Source of the DNA: Paenibacillus marchantiae | Lineage (GTDB): Bacteria; Bacillota; Bacilli; Paenibacillales; Paenibacillaceae | Reading direction: 5' to 3' | Length of the DNA: 64,000 nt | NCBI RefSeq assembly: GCF_028771845.1 | Contig: NZ_CP118270.1 | Location: 3,286,001-3,350,000, forward strand | Shown here: positions 33,715 to 42,175 of the stretch, one piece after another | How the letters are laid out: the number at the start of each line of letters is the position of its first letter | Position numbering within the stretch: the stretch's first letter is position 1 | Program-made: the position numbers and the translations under genes | The notes under the pieces: model-generated | Seen by the model: the letters and a program-made list of their open reading frames with translations, nothing else | Databases searched by the model: none | Told to the model about the DNA's origin: nothing

Positions 33715-34657
33715 TACGGTAGGTGTACTGGTGATGTCGTATGGCACACCTGAGAATATGGAAAGTATCGAAGCGTACTACACACATATCCGGAGAGGAC
33801 GTCCGCCTGAACCGGAACAACTGAAGGAATTAACCGACCGTTATGAAGCGATCGTTGGGGGTGTATTCCCTCTTCGAGAAAACACGGATAATCAGGTGAA
33901 GGCCCTCCAGGAGACGTTAAACAAGGATGACCGTTCCAATGAGGTTGAATTCCGTTGTTATCAAGGGTTGAAGCATGCGTATCCGTTCATTGAGGATGGC
34001 GTGGAACAGATGGCTAAGGATGGAATTCAGACTGCAATAGGCATCGTACTGGCACCACATTTCTCCACGATGAGTGTAGGGAGCTACATCAAGCGTGCTC
34101 GTGAGAAAGCGGAAGAACTGGGTATCCAATTGTCATTCATTGAGAGTTATCATCTGCATCCGAAATTGATTCAGGCTCTCTCCACACGTGTTAGCGCCAA
34201 ATTGGATGCTTTCGAGGAAGCGGGGGCCAAGCGCGGGGATGTACGAGTGCTGTTCAGTGCACACAGTCTGCCTGCGCGAATTGTAGATATCGGTGATCCA
34301 TATCCGCAGCAACTGCTGGAGACTTCGGAAGTTATTGCTTCCCGTTTAGGAATTACCAACTGGCAGTTCACGTGGCAGAGTGCGGGGCGGACAGCAGAGC
34401 CATGGCTGGGCCCTGATATTCTGGACACACTTCAGGATCTTGCTCGTGAACAGGTGGAAGATGTGCTTGTAGCACCGATTGGATTCGTATCGGACCATCT
34501 GGAAGTGCTCTATGATCTTGATATTGAAGCTAAAGCGATTGCCAAAGAGATCGACATGCGCCTTATGCGTATTGATTCTCTCAATAGTGACCCACTTTAC
34601 ATGGAAACGTTAAGTGACGTCATTATTAGCAAGTGGCAGCAAGGAACGGATGAGTAA
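33707..34657 (+). CDS. hemH: Coproporphyrin/ferrochelatase
   Basis: A 316-residue ferrochelatase (CpfC in the coproporphyrin-dependent route). It inserts ferrous iron into coproporphyrin III. Start MTNTVGVLVMSYGTPEN, the catalytic His in LFSAHSLPARI, the DPYPQQ segment and FTWQSAGRTAEPWLGPDI, and the conserved Glu in VSDHLEVLYDLD are visible. The sequence lacks the C-terminal Fe-S cysteines of other types. It overlaps hemE by 8 bp and hemY by 1 bp (TAATG), so the three form one tightly packed operon. Confidence 0.96.
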   Translation: MTNTVGVLVMSYGTPENMESIEAYYTHIRRGRPPEPEQLKELTDRYEAIVGGVFPLRENTDNQVKALQETLNKDDRSNEVEFRCYQGLKHAYPFIEDGVEQMAKDGIQTAIGIVLAPHFSTMSVGSYIKRAREKAEELGIQLSFIESYHLHPKLIQALSTRVSAKLDAFEEAGAKRGDVRVLFSAHSLPARIVDIGDPYPQQLLETSEVIASRLGITNWQFTWQSAGRTAEPWLGPDILDTLQDLAREQVEDVLVAPIGFVSDHLEVLYDLDIEAKAIAKEIDMRLMRIDSLNSDPLYMETLSDVIISKWQQGTDE

Positions 34658-36081
34658 TGGAAGACCATAAACGTCGTGTCGTTGTTGTCGGCGGAGGTCT
34701 GACCGGCCTAAGCGCGGCATTTTATATTCGGAAGCATTACCGGGAAGCAGGGGTTGAACCTGTCATCACCTTGGTTGAGAAGAGTTCTTCCATGGGTGGC
34801 ATGATTGAAACGCTGCACCGGGATGGGTTCGTCATTGAGAAGGGACCAGATTCTTTCCTTGCCCGCAAAACGGCGATGATTGATTTGGCTAAAGAGCTGG
34901 AAATTGACCATGAACTGGTCAGCCAAAATCCGGAATCCAAAAAAACGTACATCATGCAGCGTGGCAAGCTGCATCCTATGCCGGCAGGACTCATTCTCGG
35001 TATTCCGACGGAGTTGAGACCTTTTCTGAGAAGTGGTCTTGTATCTCCGGCAGGCAAGCTGCGCGCATTAATGGATTTTGTCATCCCTCCCCGTCGTACA
35101 ACAGAGGATGAATCGCTTGGTTATATGATTGAGCGCCGCCTTGGAGCGGAAGTGCTGGAAAACCTGACTGAACCGTTGCTCGCAGGCATCTATGCAGGTG
35201 ATATGCGGCGATTGAGTCTTCAGGCAACCTTTCCGCAATTCGGTGAAGTGGAGCGGGATTATGGTAGTTTGATCCGAGGAATGATGACGGGCCGCAAACC
35301 GACAGAGACCCATACGGGAACGAAGAAAAGTGCTTTTCTGAACTTCCGTCAGGGCTTGCAGAGCCTGGTTCATGCGCTTGTACATGAGTTGCAGGACGTG
35401 GATCAACGGCTGAACACTTCCGTGAAATCTCTGGAGGTTCAGACTGGAGATGCGGCCAAGTATAGCATTCAACTGGATAACGGAGAACGTCTTGAAGCAG
35501 ATGATGTAGTCATTACCGTGCCTACGTATGTTGCATCTGAACTGCTGCAACCACATGTGGATACAGCGGCTCTGGATGCAATCAATTACGTATCGGTAGC
35601 GAATGTGGTGCTGGCTTTTGAGAAAAAGGATATCGAACATGTATTTGATGGGTCTGGTTTCCTCGTTCCGCGTAAGGAAGGTCGAAATATTACAGCATGT
35701 ACTTGGACATCAACCAAGTGGCTGCACACCAGCCCAGATGACAAAGTACTGCTTCGCTGTTATGTTGGCCGTTCCGGAGACGAACAGAATGTGGAGCTCC
35801 CGGATGATGCACTAACAGATCTGGTACTCAAGGACTTGCGTGAAACAATGGGCGTTGAGGCCGTTCCGATCTTCTCGGAAATTACTCGGCTCCGCAAATC
35901 CATGCCACAGTATCCGGTAGGTCATCTGCAGCAGATTGCAGCACTGCGCGAACAACTTGGCAGCAAATTGCCGGGGGTATACATTGCCGGCGCTGGTTAT
36001 GAAGGGGTAGGCTTGCCTGACTGTATCAAACAGGCGAAGGAAATGTCAGTTCAAGCTACGCAATTGATTGCTGCAAAGTAA
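34657..36081 (+). CDS. hemY: Coproporphyrinogen III oxidase (FAD, oxygen-dependent)
   Basis: A 474-residue FAD enzyme (HemY/CgoX) that oxidises coproporphyrinogen III to coproporphyrin III in Gram-positive bacteria. The N-terminal dinucleotide fold is VVVGGGLTGLSAAFYI, followed by the family segments KGPDSFLARK and PLLAGIYAGDMRRLS, and the C-terminal FAD motif YIAGAGYEGVGLPDCI. Its start overlaps the hemH stop. The final enzyme of this pathway, the HemQ/ChdC decarboxylase, is not in the window. Confidence 0.95.
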   Translation: MEDHKRRVVVVGGGLTGLSAAFYIRKHYREAGVEPVITLVEKSSSMGGMIETLHRDGFVIEKGPDSFLARKTAMIDLAKELEIDHELVSQNPESKKTYIMQRGKLHPMPAGLILGIPTELRPFLRSGLVSPAGKLRALMDFVIPPRRTTEDESLGYMIERRLGAEVLENLTEPLLAGIYAGDMRRLSLQATFPQFGEVERDYGSLIRGMMTGRKPTETHTGTKKSAFLNFRQGLQSLVHALVHELQDVDQRLNTSVKSLEVQTGDAAKYSIQLDNGERLEADDVVITVPTYVASELLQPHVDTAALDAINYVSVANVVLAFEKKDIEHVFDGSGFLVPRKEGRNITACTWTSTKWLHTSPDDKVLLRCYVGRSGDEQNVELPDDALTDLVLKDLRETMGVEAVPIFSEITRLRKSMPQYPVGHLQQIAALREQLGSKLPGVYIAGAGYEGVGLPDCIKQAKEMSVQATQLIAAK

Positions 36082-36092
36082 TTAACGTATTT

Positions 36093-36138
36093 GGCTGTCT
36101 CGAACGTAGATTTTTTCTACAGGGAGACGGCCTTTTTT
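36093..36138 (+). terminator. Intrinsic terminator of the hem operon
   Basis: GGCTGTCTC/GGGAGACGGCC outer stem with inner GTAGA/TCTAC and a T6 tract. Confidence 0.85.
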
Positions 36139-36264
36139 GCACCATAAAGCGAAAAGGGGAGAGGTCTGAACTCTTTCAATATTTGCAGTTCCAAGGAATG
36201 ATGGAAATCCAGAATATGCCTGATATAATATGATAAGGATTGCTGTAAAGAAGAGGAGCTGCCT

Positions 36265-37674
36265 ATGTATCCCCCAAGATCAAAACGAAGTGTACAAAAG
36301 AAAAAAGTGAAACGTGCCCGAAAACGCCGGATTTGGATCATTAATCTGGTATTGATTGCTGCAATTGGACTCGTCGGCATCTATTACGCAGTAGGCATGC
36401 AGGAGCAGCAAATAGACCCGGCGGTGACAGAAACGGCTGTGAATCAGGAACCTGTGAATGAAGAGGGCCCTCAGGGCGGTGATCAGGTGAATTCACCTGA
36501 CACGGATTCGGAGGCAAGTAATACCCCGGATGAAGAATCGGAGGATTCTGATAAACAGGTAACTGAAAATTCCGGCGGTACGTCGGGTGAGAAAAAGCCT
36601 GATGCTACAGACTCCAAGGTAAATGGAAAGACAGATACGGGAACGAAAAAACCGACGGATACTCCCGCTTCTTCCGGCTCAAAGGGAAGCGAAGGTGCCG
36701 GAACTGGGGCGACACAGCCATCTCATTCGGCGAAGGATGTAACCATTAACTTTGTTGGGGATATTCAGTTTTCCGGCAAAGTGGCTGAATTGTTGGAGAA
36801 GAACGGTTATGACTACCCCTTTGCAAAGCTTGGCAACTTGTTCAAGGAAGATGATCTGACCATTGGAAACCTTGAAACTCCCGTAACCCTTGGTGGAACT
36901 GGTGCTGCAGACAAAACCTATGTATACAAGTCTTCGCCAAAGGCGCTCGAAGCAATGGCTTCAGCAGGATTTGATGCTGTAAATCTGGCCAATAATCATA
37001 TTTTGGATCAAGGTGTAGAAGGTTTGGTCGATACGTTAACTTACCTTGAGCAATATGGTATAGCGCACACAGGAGCCGGTATGAACAGGGATGAGGCTTA
37101 TGCACCTGCATATCTGGAACGCAAAGGCATGAAGATTGCACTGCTTGGATTCAGCCGGGTTGTACCTGAAACAAGCTGGAAAGCGGAAGGGAATCGGGCC
37201 GGTGTTGCCGAAGCTTACGATTCTACAGGTGCAGTAAAGGCGATTCAGGAAGCCCGTGAAAAAGCTGATCTGGTTATCGTTGTTGCACATTGGGGAGAGG
37301 AACGGGTCAGCACTCCAAATAATGATCAGACTCGACTGTCTCATGAATTTGTAGATGCCGGAGCGGATCTGGTCATAGGTGGGCATCCCCATGTCTTGCA
37401 AGGGGTAGAGTACTACAAAGGCAAATGGATTGCATATAGTACAGGCAACTTTATTTTCTCGAAATCAACGACAGAGGAAACGTGGAAAACAGCGGTTTTT
37501 CAGGCGAGTTGTAGTAAGGATGCCAAATGCAGCATGAAGGTTATCCCTTATGAAGCGGGGTTGGGTGAGGCCATTCCGATGGTGGATCAAGCCAACAAAT
37601 TGCTACTGGAGCAGATGGCCCAGCTCTCGCCAGGTATTCGTTTTGATGCGAACGGATTCGCATCGCCAAATTAA
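36265..37674 (+). CDS. CapA family protein (poly-gamma-glutamate type)
   Basis: A 469-residue membrane-anchored protein. A very basic N-terminus (RSVQKKKVKRARKRR) precedes one transmembrane helix (about 28-47), then a low-complexity Ser/Thr/Glu/Lys-rich linker to about residue 160, then a CapA metallophosphatase-like domain: INFVGDIQFSGKVAELL, GNLETPVTLGG, NLANNHILDQG, VVAHWGEE and IGGHPHVLQGVEYY with the metal-binding residues. CapA takes part in polyglutamate capsule synthesis or export in Bacillus, but isolated CapA genes such as this one, without capBC, have no settled role. Confidence 0.88.
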   Translation: MYPPRSKRSVQKKKVKRARKRRIWIINLVLIAAIGLVGIYYAVGMQEQQIDPAVTETAVNQEPVNEEGPQGGDQVNSPDTDSEASNTPDEESEDSDKQVTENSGGTSGEKKPDATDSKVNGKTDTGTKKPTDTPASSGSKGSEGAGTGATQPSHSAKDVTINFVGDIQFSGKVAELLEKNGYDYPFAKLGNLFKEDDLTIGNLETPVTLGGTGAADKTYVYKSSPKALEAMASAGFDAVNLANNHILDQGVEGLVDTLTYLEQYGIAHTGAGMNRDEAYAPAYLERKGMKIALLGFSRVVPETSWKAEGNRAGVAEAYDSTGAVKAIQEAREKADLVIVVAHWGEERVSTPNNDQTRLSHEFVDAGADLVIGGHPHVLQGVEYYKGKWIAYSTGNFIFSKSTTEETWKTAVFQASCSKDAKCSMKVIPYEAGLGEAIPMVDQANKLLLEQMAQLSPGIRFDANGFASPN

Positions 37675-37701
37675 GATGCATTTTTTTGAGGAGGGGATGG
37701 A

Positions 37702-38454
37702 ATGAACAACCTTTGTGTAGCGCACCGTGGATTTTCGTCCATTGCACCAGAAAATACGATGGCTGCATTTCTGCTTGCCATGGAACAGCCTGAAGTTCAG
37801 TGGATGGAGCTGGATGTACAGTTATCACGTGATGGTGTGCCGGTTGTTATTCATGATTTTACGTTAAACCGGACCACGAACGGTGAAGGCTTCGTACGAG
37901 AGACGGACTGGGCAGATATACAGCAGTTGGATGCGGGATCGTGGAAAGGAAAAGCCTATAAAGGGGAACGTGTTCCTGCGCTTAGTGAAGTGTTGGACCG
38001 CACCTGTGGCAAAGTGAGATTGAATATCGAACTGAAAACGCAAGGTAATATGTATCCCGGTCTGCCGGCAGCGGTTATTCATGAGGTGAGGAAGAGACAT
38101 ATGCAGCATGATGTGGTCATCACTTCGTTTGAACCTGCGGCTCTGGCTGAAGTGAAGAAACTGGCCCCTGAGTTCAAAACAGGTTTGATTATTGATGCAC
38201 GGCCAGGGGATCTGGCAGCAGTGCTGCGGCAGATGAATTGCAGTTTTCTTTCCATCGGGTACACCAATGTGGACAAATCGCTGATGCGTGAGATGCGTAT
38301 TGAAGGCATTCAGGTAATGGCTTGGACAGTGGACGACAAAATCATCATGAAGCGGCTTGCGGCGATTGATCCGGAGCTGATGTTATGTACAAACCGGCCT
38401 GATGTGTGGGAACAGGCTTTTCAGGAAACGAGCAGCCGATTTTTCAGACCATAA
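37702..38454 (+). CDS. Glycerophosphodiester phosphodiesterase
   Basis: A 250-residue cytoplasmic GDPD of the UgpQ type. The catalytic set is VAHRGFSSIAPENT, WMELDVQLSRDGVPVVIHD and LNRTTNGEG (His, Arg, Glu, Asp, His), then LNIELKT and the final strand of the TIM barrel QVMAWTVDD. It hydrolyses glycerophosphodiesters to glycerol-3-phosphate and an alcohol, recycling phospholipid or lipoteichoic material. GAGGAGGGG precedes ATG 37702, 28 bp after capA, so cotranscription is likely. Confidence 0.93.
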   Translation: MNNLCVAHRGFSSIAPENTMAAFLLAMEQPEVQWMELDVQLSRDGVPVVIHDFTLNRTTNGEGFVRETDWADIQQLDAGSWKGKAYKGERVPALSEVLDRTCGKVRLNIELKTQGNMYPGLPAAVIHEVRKRHMQHDVVITSFEPAALAEVKKLAPEFKTGLIIDARPGDLAAVLRQMNCSFLSIGYTNVDKSLMREMRIEGIQVMAWTVDDKIIMKRLAAIDPELMLCTNRPDVWEQAFQETSSRFFRP

Positions 38455-38558
38455 ACTCCAATTTTTTGAATAGCGAAAATATGATATGTACTTATATAAT
38501 AAAAAGATGAACATGATCCATATACGCTAATGAATCCGATAAAGGTGGTCGTAAACCC

Positions 38559-39194
38559 ATGCTGACAAACATTCGAAATGTATACTGTGTAGGACGAAAT
38601 TATAAACTTCATGCAGAAGAATTGGGTAACGCGGTTCCGGATGAACCGATGATCTTTATGAAGCCTTCCCATGCGGTTGTGGCCTTGAATAGTGAAACGC
38701 TGCAATTGCCTGCGACAAAGGGCGAAGTTCATTATGAGGCTGAACTAGTAATCCAAATCGGGCGCAGTTATGAGCCGGGTATGGCTGTGGATGAATTGAT
38801 AGACGCATATGCGTTTGGCATTGATTTTACATTACGTGATGTACAGACGGTTATTAAGAAAAAGGGCCATCCGTGGACAGCGGCCAAAGGGTTCAAGAAC
38901 TCGGCTCCTGTTACTGCATTCCAGCCATTTCCGGGGGCCCAGGCTCTTCTTGAGAAAGACTTTACACTCACCAAGAACGGTGCCGAGGTCCAACGTGGCA
39001 ATATTCGTAACATGATCTTCAGTCTACAGGACATTGTGGATTATGTAGGTCATCATTACGGCCTGGGACCTGGAGATGTCATCTTTACAGGTACACCAGA
39101 AGGGGTTGGACCAACGGCAGCAGGAGATGTGCTTGAACTGGCCTGGGACGGAGAACCTTTGGGTAAATGCACGATTGCAGCAGCAGTTAAGTAA
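38559..39194 (+). CDS. Fumarylacetoacetate hydrolase family protein
   Basis: A 211-residue FAH-fold enzyme of the FAHD1/YcgM type. Key segments are VGRNYKLHAEE, MIFMKPSHAVV, VHYEAELVIQIGR with the metal-binding Glu residues, AFGIDFTLRDVQ, KGHPWTAAKGFKNSAP and GDVIFTGTPEGVGP. Relatives act as oxaloacetate decarboxylase or acylpyruvate hydrolase using Mg. A GDPD gene lies upstream, but 104 bp apart with no evident coupling. The exact substrate is open. Confidence 0.92.
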   Translation: MLTNIRNVYCVGRNYKLHAEELGNAVPDEPMIFMKPSHAVVALNSETLQLPATKGEVHYEAELVIQIGRSYEPGMAVDELIDAYAFGIDFTLRDVQTVIKKKGHPWTAAKGFKNSAPVTAFQPFPGAQALLEKDFTLTKNGAEVQRGNIRNMIFSLQDIVDYVGHHYGLGPGDVIFTGTPEGVGPTAAGDVLELAWDGEPLGKCTIAAAVK

Positions 39195-39242
39195 GTATCA
39201 TGCATCATCAATCTGCTTACTTAGAGCAAATATGAAACAGAT

Positions 39243-39269
39243 AAAAGGGGCGCTTCGACGCTCCTTTTT
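39243..39269 (+). terminator. Intrinsic terminator after the FAH gene
   Basis: AAAAGGGGCG/CGCTCCTTTTT hairpin with a short loop. Confidence 0.75.
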
Positions 39270-39313
39270 GCCATGCCCTCATTCTCTGCCATAGCACATG
39301 GGAGACTTTTCAT

Positions 39314-39721
39314 TTACGCCAAGTTGTAGGCTGTATTGGCACTCTCCGTGACCAACTCCTCCAGTTCACTGCTTTGCACTGCGTGTTGCTCCGCGCTAAT
39401 ACTTCCACTTGCGAGTCGTTGATCTAATTGCTCCCTGAGCTGCCTTATTTGCAATGCGACAACCTCGTTAAAATCACCATCATTTTCATCTGCAATCATC
39501 CTCAGCGATTTACCCGCGCACAGATCCTGAACCAAGTCATCTTCCGACTGTTGATTCAGAGCACTCAGCAACTCATCTCCGCTCTCGTCTTTGGTATCGA
39601 TGTTAACGATGGACCATTTCGTCAAAGGTATAGGGGATATCGCTGATCTGCCCCAGGCTGTTCCGGCGAAGGACATGGTAACAATCATTGTTCCGACAAT
39701 GATTACGCGCTTCATATTCAT
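39314..39721 (-). CDS. Small secreted protein, unknown function
   Basis: A 135-residue protein with a Sec signal peptide (MNMKRVIIVGTMIVTMSFAG, then TAWG) so the mature chain of about 110 residues is exported. It contains an acidic helical region (DELLSALNQQSEDDLVQDL, then LCAGKSLRMIADENDGDF) and a long amphipathic helix (ALQIRQLREQLDQRLASGSI). This recalls secreted helical repeats of Paenibacillus but I do not recognise a named domain. ATG 39721 is the start, with GAGG 9-10 bases upstream. Confidence 0.6.
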   Translation of the reverse strand: MNMKRVIIVGTMIVTMSFAGTAWGRSAISPIPLTKWSIVNIDTKDESGDELLSALNQQSEDDLVQDLCAGKSLRMIADENDGDFNEVVALQIRQLREQLDQRLASGSISAEQHAVQSSELEELVTESANTAYNLA

Positions 39722-39888
39722 ATGTGTTATCCTCATTTCTATGGTTAAGTACGAACTGAATCGTAGCTGGTTTGATGTAACGCTCTGAGGATAGTGTAAC
39801 CGGGAAAGCTGAAGTGAAACTTAAAACCGGATAAGTTATCTAAATATGAGGGACATCTGGCTACGAAAAAACAAATTTAAATTCACAC
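39722..39888. other. Intergenic region between the secreted protein gene and the marR promoter
   Basis: No gene is visible. It must hold the promoter of the minus-strand secreted protein, but no -35/-10 pair stands out. Confidence 0.35.
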
Positions 39889-39918
39889 TTGACAGGTTGG
39901 GTTAGTGGGTTATATGAT
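39889..39918 (+). promoter_or_regulatory. Promoter of the marR-arylsulfotransferase operon
   Basis: Consensus -35 TTGACA (39889-39894) with either TATGAT (39913-39918, 18-bp spacer) or TATATG (39911-39916, 16-bp spacer). TTAGTG at 39903 and CACTAA at 39936 form an inverted pair around the likely start site and could be the MarR operator. Confidence 0.7.
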
Positions 39919-39991
39919 GAACTCAATTATTTTAACACTAATTAAATGAACAGTGAAATAATTTGAACTGAAGCGAGCTGATTGGACCACC

Positions 39992-40041
39992 AAAGGCTCC
40001 CGGGACTACTCCACTATGGAATGTCCGCGGGAGCCTTTTTT
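39992..40041 (+). terminator. Intrinsic terminator inside the marR leader (candidate attenuator)
   Basis: AAAGGCTCCCG pairs with CGGGAGCCTTT, with inner GGAC/GTCC, followed by a T6 tract. It sits between the promoter at 39889 and marR at 40080, so transcription must read through it, or this is a separate short RNA of about 115 nt. Confidence 0.8.
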
Positions 40042-40079
40042 CGTATTTGCTGTCGTTTCAGTTAGACAGGGAGGATGAA

Positions 40080-40637
40080 ATGAGCAATAACGACTGGGAA
40101 GCGTTGGAGAAGACAGATTGGTTGTTTCGTAAAATGGTCAGACGATTCGTGAAAGAACGAGATCGTATATCGGTAGAGGGGGTCAGTTTACCGGGCATGC
40201 TCATCCTGCACAAAATCATTCGTGAAGGGGAACAGCGGTTAGGGGATTTGGCTGAACAACTGGACTTCACTTCAGGTGCCATTACAGCGTTAACAGACAA
40301 GTTGGAGAAAAAGGGACTTACGATCCGCAGGCGCAAGGAAGATGACCGTCGGACGGTATTGCTCGACATTACTGCCAGTGGGCGGGAGATGTTTGCACGG
40401 AACAGCAATATCGGTGCCCGATGTATCACGCTTCTGTTTGAGGGCTTTACGACGGAGGAACTGGAGCAGCAAAGCCAATTTTATGAGCGGGTGATAGCGA
40501 ATCTGGAGGGGTTCTCGGATACGCTGCTGGAATTGGCAGAGAACAACGGGAAGCAGGGACCCGATCCGTCCATCAAAAGTGACCCTGAACAGAAGCAGAG
40601 GGAGAATACCGAAAAGAGCAATTATCTCAGTTATTAA
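40080..40637 (+). CDS. MarR family transcriptional regulator
   Basis: A 185-residue MarR-type regulator with the winged helix in the middle: LGDLAEQLDFTSGAITALTD, KLEKKGLTIRRRKEDDRRTV, LLDITASGREMF. The N-terminal (about 1-40) and C-terminal (about 120-165) helices form the dimer interface, and a polar tail of about 25 residues follows. It opens an operon with an arylsulfotransferase-family gene and an ABC importer, and probably controls it in response to their substrate. ATG 40080 has GGGAGG 6 bases before it. Confidence 0.9.
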   Translation: MSNNDWEALEKTDWLFRKMVRRFVKERDRISVEGVSLPGMLILHKIIREGEQRLGDLAEQLDFTSGAITALTDKLEKKGLTIRRRKEDDRRTVLLDITASGREMFARNSNIGARCITLLFEGFTTEELEQQSQFYERVIANLEGFSDTLLELAENNGKQGPDPSIKSDPEQKQRENTEKSNYLSY

Positions 40638-40687
40638 CGTTTGATCCAATGTGAAAACAAACAAACCAACCAAGGGAGAGATGATCA

Positions 40688-42127
40688 ATGGGGCATTCAA
40701 CAATTTATCCAACCGGGGCAACCGTATATAACCCTGATAAGGCTTGGGGCGGTTATACCGTCTATCAGGCAGGCGAGGAAGGTGTTGTACTGATTGATAT
40801 GAATGGTAAGGAGGTTCACCTGTGGAAGGGGCTGCTGGGCTTTCCGGCCAAAGTTTTCCCTGGTGGCTTCGTATTGGGCAGCACGGGGCGAAGAGATCCG
40901 AAGTTCGGTATCCAGGACAACGTCGATTTGGTTCAGGTGGATTGGGATGGCAATATTGTATGGAAATACAACAGCTACGAACACATTGAAGATCCAGGAT
41001 ATGAACCATTGTGGTACGCACGTCAGCACCATGATTTTCAGCGTGAAGGCAATCCTGTCGGATATTACGCCCCCGGGCTTGCACCAAAGACACAGAGCGG
41101 GAAGACTTTGATTCTTGCTCATAAAAATGTGAACAACCCGTCCATTTCGGATAAGCCTTTGCTCGATGATGCGATTATAGAAGTGGATTGGGAGGGCAAT
41201 GTATTATGGGAATGGCTGCCGAACGAGCACTTTGAGGAACTTGGATTCGATGAGGCCGCCCGTAATGTTCTGTTCCGTGACCCGAACACACGCTCATTTG
41301 GACATCTCGGTGGTGGGGTGGGGGATTGGCTACATATTAATTCAGCTTCTTATGTTGGTCCAAACCATTTCTATGAACATGGAGACGAGCGGTTCCATCC
41401 CGACAATATTATCTGGGATGCCAGAGAAGCAAATATTATCGCAATAACCGACAGACAGAGTGGAAAGATCGTATGGAGACTAGGGCCGGATTACTCTTTG
41501 CCTGAAGTGAAGCATATTGGCACCATTATTGGACAGCACCATGCACATATCATTCCCAAAGGTTTGCCTGGAGAGGGGAATCTGCTGGTATTCGACAATG
41601 GCGGCTGGGCCGGTTATGGCCTGCCCAATCCGGCTTCTCCATACGGCTTGAAACACGCCGTTCGCGATCATTCACGCGTACTGGAGATCAATCCGGTGAC
41701 CCTGGAGATCGTTTGGCAATATACATCCGCAGAAGCCGGATTTTCCGTTCCGACAGATTCCTATAAATTTTATAGTCCGTATATCAGCTCCGCTCAGCGC
41801 TTGCCTAATGGAAACACGCTAATTACTGAAGGTTCCAATGGCAGACTGTTCGAGGTTACATCCGAGTATGAGCTGGTTTGGGAATATATTTCCCCTTATA
41901 AGGATGGACGGAACACCAATATGGTCTATCGTTCGTATCGCGTGCCTTATCACTGGGTACCACAGCTGGAGAAGCCCCAAGAGGTTGCTATTGAAGCCAT
42001 TGATGTTTCCGCCTACAGAGTGCCGGGAGCAGCGCCCAAAGGTTCTTCATCCGTTGTAAGTGTTGAAGTAACACTGCCGTTTGTTGAAGGTGCAGCCTGT
42101 GTGGCAACGTCAGATGAAGGCAAGTAA
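40688..42127 (+). CDS. Arylsulfotransferase family protein (cytoplasmic)
   Basis: A 479-residue beta-propeller protein of the arylsulfotransferase (ASST-type) family. Segments typical of the group are QVDWDGNIVWKY, WYARQHHDFQREG, IIEVDWEGNVLWEW, DWLHINSASYVGPN, IIGQHHAHIIPKG and LLVFDNGGWAG, with histidines that could act in sulfuryl transfer. Classical ASST enzymes move sulfate between aryl esters and phenols without PAPS and are exported; this one has no signal peptide (MGHSTIYPTG). It follows marR by 50 bp and precedes a sulfonate-type importer, suggesting intracellular handling of an imported sulfated or sulfonated aromatic; that is inference. Confidence 0.82.
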   Translation: MGHSTIYPTGATVYNPDKAWGGYTVYQAGEEGVVLIDMNGKEVHLWKGLLGFPAKVFPGGFVLGSTGRRDPKFGIQDNVDLVQVDWDGNIVWKYNSYEHIEDPGYEPLWYARQHHDFQREGNPVGYYAPGLAPKTQSGKTLILAHKNVNNPSISDKPLLDDAIIEVDWEGNVLWEWLPNEHFEELGFDEAARNVLFRDPNTRSFGHLGGGVGDWLHINSASYVGPNHFYEHGDERFHPDNIIWDAREANIIAITDRQSGKIVWRLGPDYSLPEVKHIGTIIGQHHAHIIPKGLPGEGNLLVFDNGGWAGYGLPNPASPYGLKHAVRDHSRVLEINPVTLEIVWQYTSAEAGFSVPTDSYKFYSPYISSAQRLPNGNTLITEGSNGRLFEVTSEYELVWEYISPYKDGRNTNMVYRSYRVPYHWVPQLEKPQEVAIEAIDVSAYRVPGAAPKGSSSVVSVEVTLPFVEGAACVATSDEGK

Positions 42128-42175
42128 GGTGGCGAAGAGCGACGAACAATGATTAGAACGAATGGGGTGCATATT

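Noticed and set aside
32583..36138. A complete coproporphyrin-to-heme pathway in the window
   Set aside because: Only hemE, hemH and hemY are here; the last enzyme (HemQ/ChdC) and the early hem genes are not in this window.
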